Shown here piece after piece: positions 1 through 6,685 of a stretch of 10,793 nt of DNA. The DNA lies in contig JACPCT010000270.1 of the NCBI GenBank assembly GCA_016184445.1, positions 1 through 10,793 on the forward strand, given 5' to 3'. This DNA comes from Candidatus Tectimicrobiota bacterium (GTDB lineage Bacteria > UBA8248). Every line of letters begins with the position of its first letter. Position 1 is the first letter of the stretch. The translations under genes were made by a program, and so were the position numbers. A model generated the notes under the pieces. It did not search any database. It saw only the letters and a list, made by a program, of their open reading frames with translations, and was not told the origin of the DNA.

Positions 1-1352
1 GGCCCCAGGACGAGCCCCAGCAGGAGCGGGGGCCGGGGCCAGTCCAGCTTCACCATGGCCCAGCCGATCACCCCGAAGAGCAGCATGACGATCATGTCCT
101 CGGGGGCGTTCTTCTCGGCGAAGGCGCCCAGGTAGATGAGGAACAGGATGAAGGGGATGAGGAGGCTCCCGCGGACGAAGGTGATCCTCGCCAGCTGGTT
201 CAGGAACAGGAAGCAGACCGCCACCGTGATGAGGTTCGACACCACGATGATCCAGACCATGGAGAAGGTGAGGCTCAGGTGGCCCCCGTCCGCCTCGGGG
301 AGCAGCATGGGGGGGCCGGGGACCAGGCCCTGGATGAGGAAGGCGCCGAGGAGGATGGCGGTGCTCAGGCTGCCGGGAACCCCGAACGCGACGGTGGGCA
401 CCAAGGCCCCTCCCAGGGTGGCGTTGTTGGCCGCCCCGGGGCCGAGCACCCCCTCGATGGCCCCCTTGCCCATCCGGTCCCTGTCGGCCACGCTCTGCGC
501 CGCGTGGGCGTAGGCCGCCCACTGGGACACGGCGCCGCCCATCCCGGGGATGATCCCGATGTAGGTGCCGATCGCGCTGCAGCGGATGACGAGCCACCCG
601 TGCCGGAAGGTGTCCTTCACTCCCTCCATCACCCCGCCCAGCCTGCCCACGTCGCGCTGGGCGATGCTCGTCCCCCGGACGGCGAGGTCGATGGTCTCCG
701 GGACGGCGAACAGCCCCAGCGTGACGGGGAGCAGGCCGACCCCGTCCCAGAGGAAGAGCTGCTCGAAGGTGTAGCGCTCGATCGAGGCGGTGGCCTCCAG
801 CCCCACCATGGCGAGCAGGAACCCGAAGCAGCCGGAGATGAGCCCCTTGAGAGGCGTCCGGCCCGAGAGGGAGGCGATCATGGTGGTGCCCAGGAGGGCG
901 AACATGAACAGCTCGGGGGAGCCCACGGAAAGGACGAGGGGCTGGACGATCGGGACGGCGAGCGCCAGGGCGAAGGCGCCGAAGACGGCCCCGATCAGGG
1001 AGCTCATCAGCGCCGCCCCGAGCGCCCGGCCCGCCTCGCCCTTCTTGGCCATGGGGTGGCCGTCCACGACGGTCGCCGAGGCGGTGCCCTCGCCGGGCAC
1101 CCCGAACAGGATGGAGGTGATGTCCCCGGTGGTGGCCGTGACCGACACCATCCCGAGGAGGAAGGAGAACGCCTCGACGGGCGTCATCCGGAAGATGAAG
1201 GGGAGCATCAGGGCGAGGGTGGTCGGGCCGCCCAGGCCGGGGAGAATCCCCACGGCGAAGCCGACGGCGACCCCCACCAGCATCAGGCCGAACGCCGGCC
1301 AGGTGAAGACCTGGGTGAAGCCGGCCGCCGACGCCTGCAGGATTTCGGTCAT
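1..1352 (-). CDS. tctA: TctA-family large permease subunit of a TTT transporter (partial, 3' end outside window)
   Basis: This is the large membrane subunit of a tripartite tricarboxylate transporter, which moves carboxylates across the inner membrane with a cation gradient after delivery by a TctC-type binding protein. The 450 visible residues are mostly hydrophobic segments. Two family hallmark repeats are clear: GILPGLGGPTTLALMLPF at about residues 35-52 and GIIPGMGGAVSQWAAYAHA at about 266-284. They are followed by GAANNATLGGALVPTVAFG at about 306-324 and a GLVPGP turn near 342. The SILFGVPGEGTAS stretch near 80-92 and the DGHPMAKKGEAGRALG block at 97-112 are also typical. Family members run to about 500 residues, so roughly 50 are missing beyond position 1. 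The ATG at 1352 has a GGAG about 10 bases upstream. It follows tctC by 84 bases, and no tctB gene lies between them. The acidic residue usually found in the G(P/A)EAANNA loop is Gly here. Substrate is not deducible. Confidence 0.95.
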   Translation of the reverse strand, partial: MTEILQASAAGFTQVFTWPAFGLMLVGVAVGFAVGILPGLGGPTTLALMLPFIFRMTPVEAFSFLLGMVSVTATTGDITSILFGVPGEGTASATVVDGHPMAKKGEAGRALGAALMSSLIGAVFGAFALALAVPIVQPLVLSVGSPELFMFALLGTTMIASLSGRTPLKGLISGCFGFLLAMVGLEATASIERYTFEQLFLWDGVGLLPVTLGLFAVPETIDLAVRGTSIAQRDVGRLGGVMEGVKDTFRHGWLVIRCSAIGTYIGIIPGMGGAVSQWAAYAHAAQSVADRDRMGKGAIEGVLGPGAANNATLGGALVPTVAFGVPGSLSTAILLGAFLIQGLVPGPPMLLPEADGGHLSLTFSMVWIIVVSNLITVAVCFLFLNQLARITFVRGSLLIPFILFLIYLGAFAEKNAPEDMIVMLLFGVIGWAMVKLDWPRPPLLLGLVLG

Positions 1353-1375
1353 CGCCGGGACGCTCCGCCGGCCTC

Positions 1376-1410
1376 AAAAGGAGGCGGCGCCCCGCTCCCG
1401 GGGCGCCGCC
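1376..1410 (-). terminator. Stem-loop with short T-run between tctC and tctA (partial terminator or mRNA-stability hairpin)
   Basis: Positions 1383-1393 and 1400-1410 form a perfect 11-bp all-G/C stem with a 6-base loop. Read on the minus strand, the stem is followed by TCCTTTT, so it resembles a weak Rho-independent terminator. It starts 26 bases after the tctC stop and lies upstream of the tctA start. Known binding-protein-dependent transporter operons often use such an element to keep binding-protein mRNA more abundant than permease mRNA. That role is inferred here. The T-run is only four bases, so read-through is expected. Confidence 0.6.
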
Positions 1411-1436
1411 CGAGCAATGAACTCATGGGTCTCGCC

Positions 1437-2480
1437 CTATTTCGCCCCGGAGAAGACCTTCTTGAGCTTGGCCGCGACCTCCGGCTTCATCGAGAGAAGC
1501 GAGTCGAAGTTCTCCATCACCTGCTTGGCCGTCAAGGGGTCGGTGTCGATCTTCGCCTTTTCCGCCTCGGAGAGGAAGTCCTTGTCCTTGGTCGCCTGGA
1601 GGAAGGCCTTGCGGAGAGTCTCCACCCGATCCTTGGGCGTCTTGGGGGGGAATGTGAAGTAGCGGTTCACCATGCCGGGGGCCGCGATGCCCAGCCGCAG
1701 GAGCTGCCGCGCCTCGTCCGTCTTCGCCAGGTCCAGCGCGAGGGGCGCGTCCGGGAGGTCGGGCAGCTTCGTCAGGTGGGTCTGGAGGACGGCGACGATG
1801 TCCCCGGTCTTCAGCTTCGCCGCCCAGGTGGCCTTGATGGAGTCCCAGGCGAAGCACGTGCCGTCCACCTCCCCGCCCTCCACCGCCAGGCGGATCTTCG
1901 AGGTCCCCCCGTATCCCGGGACGTGCTGGAGGGGCAGCCCCAGCGCGGCGTGCAGGACCAGCGGGACATCGTGGGCGCTCGCGCCCGGGCTCGTCCCGCC
2001 GACCTTGACCGGCCGAGGGGAGGACCGCCACTTCGCCAGGCTCGTGATCCCGCTCTTCCTCGAGAAGACGCACACGGTCTTGTACGGCGCGGGGGAGCCG
2101 ATGACTTCAAAGCGGCGCACGTCGAACTGCACCCCCTTGCGGCCGAGCAGCTGCCCCATCACCGTGGCGCCGCTCACCATCCCGACGGTCAGGCCGTCCG
2201 GCTTGGCCACCCTGGCGATGTGGTTGGCGGCCTTGAGGCTGCCCGCGCCCGGCATGTTCTCCACCACGATGGCCGGCTTGCCGGGGATGTGCTTGCTCAG
2301 GTGGCGGGCCAGGGTGCGGGCTTGAACGTCGAACCCGCCCCCGGCGGTGAAGCCGACCACCATCCGGATGACCTTGCCTTCGTAAAAATCCGCCGCATGG
2401 GCGGGGCCGCCCGCGGACCAGGCGAGAGCAAGCCCCAGCGCGAACGTCCCGATCCGCCGCCCCCAACCGCTCTGCCTCAT
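1437..2480 (-). CDS. tctC: TctC/Bug-family periplasmic solute-binding protein of the TTT transporter
   Basis: This is the extracytoplasmic receptor that captures a carboxylate (or amino-acid-like) ligand and hands it to the TctA permease. The 347-residue product begins with a signal peptide: RR at 8-9, a hydrophobic core at about 11-24, and an AHA-A cleavage site near 29. The mature protein opens with FYEGKVIRMVVGFTAGGGFD (32-51), the typical Bug-family first strand and ligand loop. It is followed by LARHLSKHIPGKPAIVVENM and PGAGSLKAAN near 57-86. The second ligand loop, GGTSPGASAHDVP at 161-173, has Asp171 where the family commonly has an acidic residue facing the ligand. Length and fold markers are complete. 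I chose the ATG at 2480 because it begins the signal peptide and has GGAGGAG 6 bases upstream; a longer open frame has no support. It lies 65 bases after the OCD-family gene and upstream of tctA. Ligand identity is unknown. Confidence 0.93.
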   Translation of the reverse strand: MRQSGWGRRIGTFALGLALAWSAGGPAHAADFYEGKVIRMVVGFTAGGGFDVQARTLARHLSKHIPGKPAIVVENMPGAGSLKAANHIARVAKPDGLTVGMVSGATVMGQLLGRKGVQFDVRRFEVIGSPAPYKTVCVFSRKSGITSLAKWRSSPRPVKVGGTSPGASAHDVPLVLHAALGLPLQHVPGYGGTSKIRLAVEGGEVDGTCFAWDSIKATWAAKLKTGDIVAVLQTHLTKLPDLPDAPLALDLAKTDEARQLLRLGIAAPGMVNRYFTFPPKTPKDRVETLRKAFLQATKDKDFLSEAEKAKIDTDPLTAKQVMENFDSLLSMKPEVAAKLKKVFSGAK

Positions 2481-2518
2481 GGCTCTCTCCTCCGTTTCGA
2501 GGGCCAACCCAGGGGCGG

Positions 2519-2547
2519 GAGGCCCGGCGGGCCGCCCCGCCGGCCTC
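2519..2547 (-). promoter_or_regulatory. Strong GC stem-loop overlapping the OCD-family stop codon
   Basis: Positions 2519-2531 and 2536-2547 pair over 12 bp with a single bulged C and a four-base loop (2532-2535). The stem runs into the TGA stop of the upstream gene (2546-2548) and ends 38 bases before the tctC start. No T-run follows on the minus strand, so it is not a standard intrinsic terminator. It could mark an mRNA processing or protection point ahead of tctC. Function is inferred; the pairing is read directly. Confidence 0.5.
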
Positions 2548-3538
2548 ACTTCTCCTCTTCCCCGAAGGGAAGCTCCGTTCCGAGACCCTTCTCGAGCGCC
2601 GCCCTGTGGACCCACTTCCCCACCGCGGCGTCGAGGACGCCCATCCCCGGCGACTCGTAGAGGATGATCTCCTCGCCGCTCAGGCGCCCTGGCTTCTTCC
2701 CGGCGACCACGTCGCAGAACTCGGCCGCGACGTCCTCCCGGCGGAACTTGCCGCTCGCGAGCAGGGCGGGAAAGGGCTTGCGCGGGGGCGAGTCGCCGAG
2801 AACCTGGTCGCTCCCGGAGAGGAACACCCGGGAGCGGAGCACCGTCCGCTCGTCGAACTCGCCCGGCGCCACCGACATGAAAAGGACGCCCGGCTCGAGC
2901 CAGTCTCCCTCGAAGACGACGGTGTTCCCCGTGGTCGAGGTGATCATGATGTCGGCGCCCCGGACGGCTTCCCGGCCCGACGCGGCCGGGAGGACCTCGA
3001 TCCCAAGGGCCTCCTCCATCTCCTCGCAGAACTTGCGCACGTTTTCGGGGTCGCGGCTGTACGCCTTGATCCGCTGGATGCCGCGCACCGCGCAGGCGGC
3101 CTGCACCTGGCCGCGGGCGTACCGGCCCGACCCGATGATCCCGATCTGCCGGGAATCGGGCCGGGAGAGGTATTTCACGGCGACCCCGTAGGGGGAGGCC
3201 GTCCGGATGGCGTGGAGAAAGTAGTCCGAGATGATCGCCACCATGGCCATGTCGCTCCAGTCGAAGAGGCAGATGACCTCGGAGCGGTTCGTCCCCCTGT
3301 AGCCGGAGTAGACGCGGACGGCGGCCGCCCCCATGCCCGGCACCATCCCGGGAAGGATGCGGATGTTGTGCCAGAGGTGGCCGGGATACCGGGGGTGCTC
3401 CATGGTGTAGCGCTTGAGGTGGTGGGTGGTCCCCGCGGCCTGCTGCCGGAGCACCTCCTCGATGAGCTCGACGGCCTCCTTGTAGGCGGGGCGCCCCTCC
3501 AAGGCCAGGCGAACGTCACGCTCCGTCAAGAACAACAT
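2546..3538 (-). CDS. Ornithine cyclodeaminase/mu-crystallin family NAD(P)-binding protein
   Basis: A cytoplasmic protein of the ornithine cyclodeaminase (OCD), alanine dehydrogenase and ketimine reductase superfamily. It has 330 residues, the usual size. The dinucleotide-binding motif GIIGSGRYARGQ is at 133-144, followed by the expected second strand IQRIKAYSRDPENVRKF (154-170). LHAIRTASPYGVAVKYLSR (108-126) matches the family's conserved segment ahead of the Rossmann fold, including Arg112. The C-terminal ESPGMGVLDAAVGKWV block (295-310) is also typical. The Asp followed by a Pro-Gly in true OCD (Asp228 in the Pseudomonas putida enzyme) is not present; this stretch reads MSVAPGEFDE (221-230). 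A genuine ornithine cyclodeaminase is therefore unlikely, and a reductase or dehydrogenase acting on an imino or keto acid is more plausible. The ATG at 3538 has GGGAG about 7 bases upstream; the open frame extends further without family similarity. It sits between the ubiD-like gene and tctC. Confidence 0.88.
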   Translation of the reverse strand: MLFLTERDVRLALEGRPAYKEAVELIEEVLRQQAAGTTHHLKRYTMEHPRYPGHLWHNIRILPGMVPGMGAAAVRVYSGYRGTNRSEVICLFDWSDMAMVAIISDYFLHAIRTASPYGVAVKYLSRPDSRQIGIIGSGRYARGQVQAACAVRGIQRIKAYSRDPENVRKFCEEMEEALGIEVLPAASGREAVRGADIMITSTTGNTVVFEGDWLEPGVLFMSVAPGEFDERTVLRSRVFLSGSDQVLGDSPPRKPFPALLASGKFRREDVAAEFCDVVAGKKPGRLSGEEIILYESPGMGVLDAAVGKWVHRAALEKGLGTELPFGEEEK

Positions 3539-3674
3539 CGCGGTCTCCCGAGAAAGAACGAGGCGCTCGCTTGGGGGAAATCTTCCATTCGCCGTTCGTG
3601 GAACCGCTGGCGGGGGCTCCTGCCGTCCCTTCCCGCGCGGAAGGTCCCGCGCCCCTCCCGCCGGGAAGGAGGCG

Positions 3675-5288
3675 CTATCCCTTCTTCCGGGCCGGCGGGG
3701 ACGCCGCGAACTGCGAGCCCGCGAGACAGTGCTTCCCCACGGCGTCCTGCCAGATCTCGCCGCGGACATGAAGCTCGCCCATCGCGCGCGTCACGGCCTG
3801 AAACCCCTCCTCCGCGAAGCGCTCCGCCACCTGGGCGAAATAGAGGGGTTCCTTCTCGAGGGCGGCGCGGATGCGCCCCGCCAGGGCCCCGATCTCGGCC
3901 TCCGGCTTCCCGCCGGGCGGGGCAGGAGCCCCACCCGGCGCCTCCGCGCCGTTCAGGTAGTCCTCCAGCCTCACTTGGTCGGAGTAGGCGTAGGTGATCC
4001 GGTGGTAGCGCTCGCGGGGCACGTCGACGGGGATGGTCGCGTCGATCCCGCACTTGGCCGTGGTGGGGATCCAGCCGGGGGTGGGGGGCAGGCTCGGGTC
4101 GAGCGGCTTCGAGCGCGCGTTCGAGATGACGACGAGGTCCCGGTCGGCCTGCACGCGCGTGGCGATCGCCCATTCCACGTCCATCGGGTCGAACACGTCG
4201 ATGTCGTCGTCCACGACCACCACGTGCTTCATGTCCCCGACGGAGAGCGCCGCCATGAGGGCGTTCTTCCCGTCCCCGGGCTGCCCCTTGATGGCGATGA
4301 CGGCGTGCCAGTGGCAGCAGCCGCCGGGCGTGACGTTGATGGCCTTGGCCTGGACCCCGGCCTCCTTGAGCGCCCGCCGGAGCATGGCCTGGAAGCCGTG
4401 CTCCTTCAGCCAGATGTTCTCCCAGGGCATGTGGAGCGCGTAGTAGATGGCATCCTCGCGGCGCGAGACCGCCTTCACGCGCACGTAGGGGTTCCAGTGG
4501 AGCCCTCCCATGAGGCGGGTGAACTCGCCGAAGCGGCCCTCCGGCTTGGTCCAGCCGGTGGGGAGGATCTCCGCCTCGAGGACGATCTCGGAGTCCGCGA
4601 TGCAGGGCACGTCCACGGTCTCGCAGGGGGCGAGCCGGACGGCCTCCCCCCGGATCCCGCCCGCGATGCCCATCTCGTCCGTCCCGATGGGGGCCTTGTA
4701 GAGGGAGGCGATGAGCTCGACGGGGTGGGTCCCGATGTTGATGGAGATGGGGAGCGGCCGGTTCTCGGCGAGCGCCCGCTCGGCGTACCTCCTCAGGTTG
4801 TTCGGGGTGACGATGTCGATGCCCGTGAGGTTCCGTTCCTTCACCTGATACCGGTAGGTGCCCGCGTTCAGGCCGTACTCGGGGTCCTGCGCGAGGGTCA
4901 CGCCCGCCGTGATCATGGGGCCGCCATCGAACACGGAGCAGACGGGGACGGGCAGGTCAAACAGGTCCACCTCATCCCCTTCCACGAACACCTCGCGCCC
5001 GGCGCCCCCCTCGATGCGCGCCGGGGGGATGGGGTGGTCGAGCGCGTGGCGCAGCTTTCCCTCGGTCTCCGAGTAGTCGCAGTTCATGGAGATGGCGATG
5101 CGCTTCCGGCTGTTCGTCAGGCCCGAAATCACCGGCATCCCGTAGCCGATCACCTTGTGGAACAGGAGCGCCCTGGGGGACTTGTCCACCAGGGCGGCGA
5201 TGTGGCGGATGTCCACGGGGCTGTGGATGTCGATGAGTTCGCCTGCGGCGCGCAGGTCATCGAGAAAGCTGCGAAGGTCGGCCGGCAT
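3675..5288 (-). CDS. UbiD-family prFMN-dependent (de)carboxylase with a C-terminal extra domain
   Basis: UbiD-family enzymes reversibly decarboxylate aromatic or alpha,beta-unsaturated acids using prenylated FMN supplied by a UbiX-type enzyme; no ubiX is in the window. The 537-residue product keeps the Glu-Arg-Glu catalytic set as I align it to Fdc1: Arg146 in NAGTYRYQ, and Glu250 and Glu255 in PEGRFGEF (Fdc1 Arg173, Glu277, Glu282). Asn141 and Glu205 match two metal/prFMN ligands. The third ligand, normally His, aligns with Asn163. The DDDIDVFDPMDVEWAIATR block at 360-378 and LDPS at 396-399 are further hallmarks. After about residue 446 comes an Ala/Pro/Gly-rich linker, then a roughly 65-residue domain (about 464-528) with a predicted small helical, winged-helix-like pattern that the core enzyme lacks. 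The ATG at 5288 has GGGGAG 9 bases upstream and starts the conserved LRSFLDDLRAAGEL segment. It is the first gene of the left arm. Confidence 0.93.
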   Translation of the reverse strand: MPADLRSFLDDLRAAGELIDIHSPVDIRHIAALVDKSPRALLFHKVIGYGMPVISGLTNSRKRIAISMNCDYSETEGKLRHALDHPIPPARIEGGAGREVFVEGDEVDLFDLPVPVCSVFDGGPMITAGVTLAQDPEYGLNAGTYRYQVKERNLTGIDIVTPNNLRRYAERALAENRPLPISINIGTHPVELIASLYKAPIGTDEMGIAGGIRGEAVRLAPCETVDVPCIADSEIVLEAEILPTGWTKPEGRFGEFTRLMGGLHWNPYVRVKAVSRREDAIYYALHMPWENIWLKEHGFQAMLRRALKEAGVQAKAINVTPGGCCHWHAVIAIKGQPGDGKNALMAALSVGDMKHVVVVDDDIDVFDPMDVEWAIATRVQADRDLVVISNARSKPLDPSLPPTPGWIPTTAKCGIDATIPVDVPRERYHRITYAYSDQVRLEDYLNGAEAPGGAPAPPGGKPEAEIGALAGRIRAALEKEPLYFAQVAERFAEEGFQAVTRAMGELHVRGEIWQDAVGKHCLAGSQFAASPPARKKG

Positions 5289-5448
5289 CGATCCAATCTC
5301 CCCTCGGGCCGTTTCCGCCGGGCCAGAGGAAAGCCTCTCGCGCGGTGCCCCGGCCCGGATGTGAAACGCGCGGAGTTTGCGGAAATCGACGAAAACCGTA
5401 CCATTTCTCCTCCCGCGGTTCAAACGCGGCGGGTGAAAAGGAAGACGT

Positions 5449-5486
5449 GCCCCCTCGGAAGGGGGCCAGGCCGGGCGGAGGCCTGG
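5449..5486. repeat. Two back-to-back 7-bp hairpins in the divergent region
   Basis: GCCCCCT (5449-5455) pairs with AGGGGGC (5460-5466) around a CGGA loop. CCAGGCC (5466-5472) pairs with GGCCTGG (5480-5486) around a 7-base loop. The two stems share base 5466, so they would stack or compete. They lie about 160 bases upstream of the ubiD-like start, within its likely leader or promoter. On the minus strand the distal side is followed by a pyrimidine-rich run (CTTCCTTTTC), which could make the pair an attenuator. This is read from pairing only. Confidence 0.4.
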
Positions 5487-5698
5487 GGGTGTTGTCATCT
5501 CCTCGGTTCTTCGTGTACTTTTGATCCTCTCCCCATAGGGGAAAAGGCAGCAAAATCACCGATTGACCGGGAGAGAGGGCCTCGTTCCCGCCTTCCGGGC
5601 GGAAAGCCGCTTTCGCTTCGCGAGACATGCCACCCGCACGGTGAGACCCGCTGGGCAGGCCGGAGGGGATGTTGATCCGGATCGCGCCCGGAAAGCGA

Positions 5699-5710
5699 GC
5701 CCCGCGGGGC
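5699..5710. repeat. Perfect 12-bp palindrome just upstream of the CoA-transferase alpha start
   Basis: GCCCCGCGGGGC is exactly self-complementary and ends 21 bases before the GTG start at 5732, directly ahead of the Shine-Dalgarno sequence. It could be a regulator operator or an mRNA hairpin limiting initiation. A shorter exact palindrome, GATCCGGATC, lies at 5674-5683. Short GC palindromes also occur by chance in G+C-rich DNA. Confidence 0.35.
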
Positions 5711-5731
5711 CGGGCTTGAGAGGGAGGACCG

Positions 5732-6685
5732 GTGAGCCAGCCCTATCTGGAGCTCCGGCGGCGCACCCAATCGCGCGACCGGAGCCTCCGCGAGAAGGTG
5801 ATGTCCTTGGAGGAGGCGTGCCGCTTCGTCCGGGACGGGGATCACGTCGCCCTCGGCGGCTCCACCGCTTCGCGCACCCCCATGGCCATGATCTGGGCCT
5901 TGATCCGGGCGGGGAAGAAGGACCTCACCGTCTCCCGGAGCATCGTCTCCACCGAGGGTGACCTCCTTTTCGCTTCGGGGGCGAGCCGGCACATCCTCAC
6001 GAGCTGGTTCAGCCAGGGGATCGTGTGGGGCGTCTCCCGCGTCATGCGGGGCTTCACCGAGTCGAAGCGGGCGGTCTTCGAGGAGTGGAGCCATCTGTCC
6101 ATCGGGCTGCGCTACCGGGCCGGGGCGATGGGGGTCCCCTTCCTCCCCATGCGCTCCATGATGGGGTCCGACGTGGCCGCGCGCCTCAAGGACCTCCGGG
6201 AGATGGACTGCCCCTTCACGGGGGAGAAGCTGCTCCTCGTCCCCGCGCTGAACCCGGACGTCGCCCTCATCCATGTCCAGCGGTGCGATCCGTACGGGAA
6301 CGCACAGATCGACGGCCTTCTCTTCATGGACGTGGACATCGCCATGGCCGCCAACCGGGTGATCCTGACCACCGAGCGCATCGTCTCTAACGACCAGATC
6401 CGCCGCGCGCCGGACCAGACCAAGATCCCCTTCTTCGCGGTGGAGGCGGTGGTGGAGGCTCCCTACGGGTGCGCGCCCCACGAATGCTTCGGCGCCTACG
6501 AGCCGCTCTTCCCCCACATGGACTACTACGCTGAGCTGACCCGCAAGAACCCCGAGGCCGGGGCGAAGGAGTACCTGGACCGCTTCTACTACGGCCCCAA
6601 GAGCTGGACCGAGTACCTGAACCTCGTGGGCCTGGAGCCGTTGCTCGACGCCACGCGGAGGGGGAGGAGCATCTATGCCGACTGA
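5732..6685 (+). CDS. CoA-transferase family I subunit alpha (GctA/IpdA type)
   Basis: Alpha subunit of a two-subunit enzyme that transfers CoA between a carboxylate and an acyl-CoA, or, in the related IpdAB branch, hydrolyses a ring of a CoA-linked intermediate. The 317-residue length matches the glutaconate CoA-transferase A group rather than the shorter 3-oxoacid transferase A group. MSLEEACRFVRDGDHVALGG (24-43) is the usual N-terminal block. LVPALNPDVALIHVQRCDPY (169-188), ending in the GN turn at 189-190, is the family hallmark near the CoA site. I use the GTG at 5732 because AGGGAGG lies 4-5 bases upstream; an internal ATG at 5801 begins the conserved block and could be an alternative. 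Its 3' end overlaps the beta gene by 11 bases, so the pair is translationally coupled. The acyl substrate is unknown. Confidence 0.9.
   Translation: MSQPYLELRRRTQSRDRSLREKVMSLEEACRFVRDGDHVALGGSTASRTPMAMIWALIRAGKKDLTVSRSIVSTEGDLLFASGASRHILTSWFSQGIVWGVSRVMRGFTESKRAVFEEWSHLSIGLRYRAGAMGVPFLPMRSMMGSDVAARLKDLREMDCPFTGEKLLLVPALNPDVALIHVQRCDPYGNAQIDGLLFMDVDIAMAANRVILTTERIVSNDQIRRAPDQTKIPFFAVEAVVEAPYGCAPHECFGAYEPLFPHMDYYAELTRKNPEAGAKEYLDRFYYGPKSWTEYLNLVGLEPLLDATRRGRSIYAD

Larger units (their letters stand above)
5289..5731. promoter_or_regulatory. Divergent intergenic control region between the two arms
   Basis: This 443-base stretch separates the start codons of the UbiD-family gene (minus) and the CoA-transferase alpha gene (plus), so it must carry the promoters of both arms unless there is outside read-through. 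It is less G+C-rich in the middle (about 5500-5570) than the flanking genes. I found TTGATC (5521-5526) and TTGACC (5563-5568) as possible -35 hexamers but no convincing -10 partner at normal spacing, so no promoter is called. Several inverted repeats lie here: 5413-5417/5425-5429, 5449-5455/5460-5466, 5466-5472/5480-5486, and the exact palindromes at 5674-5683 and 5699-5710. No regulator gene or convincing conserved ORF is seen inside it. Confidence 0.6.

Noticed and set aside
279..2660. A 793-codon open frame on the plus strand antisense to tctA and tctC
   Set aside because: It is rich in Gly, Ala, Arg, Pro, His and Glu with no family motif and lies opposite two strongly supported genes; this is the usual shadow frame of G+C-rich DNA.
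5521..5590. Sigma-70-like promoter starting at TTGATC (5521) or TTGACC (5563)
   Set aside because: No acceptable -10 hexamer appears 16-18 bases downstream of either, so a promoter call is not supported.
3729..5675. A 648-codon open frame on the plus strand opposite the UbiD-family gene
   Set aside because: Composition is dominated by Asp, Gly, His, Val and Arg without motifs, and the opposite strand encodes a well-conserved enzyme.
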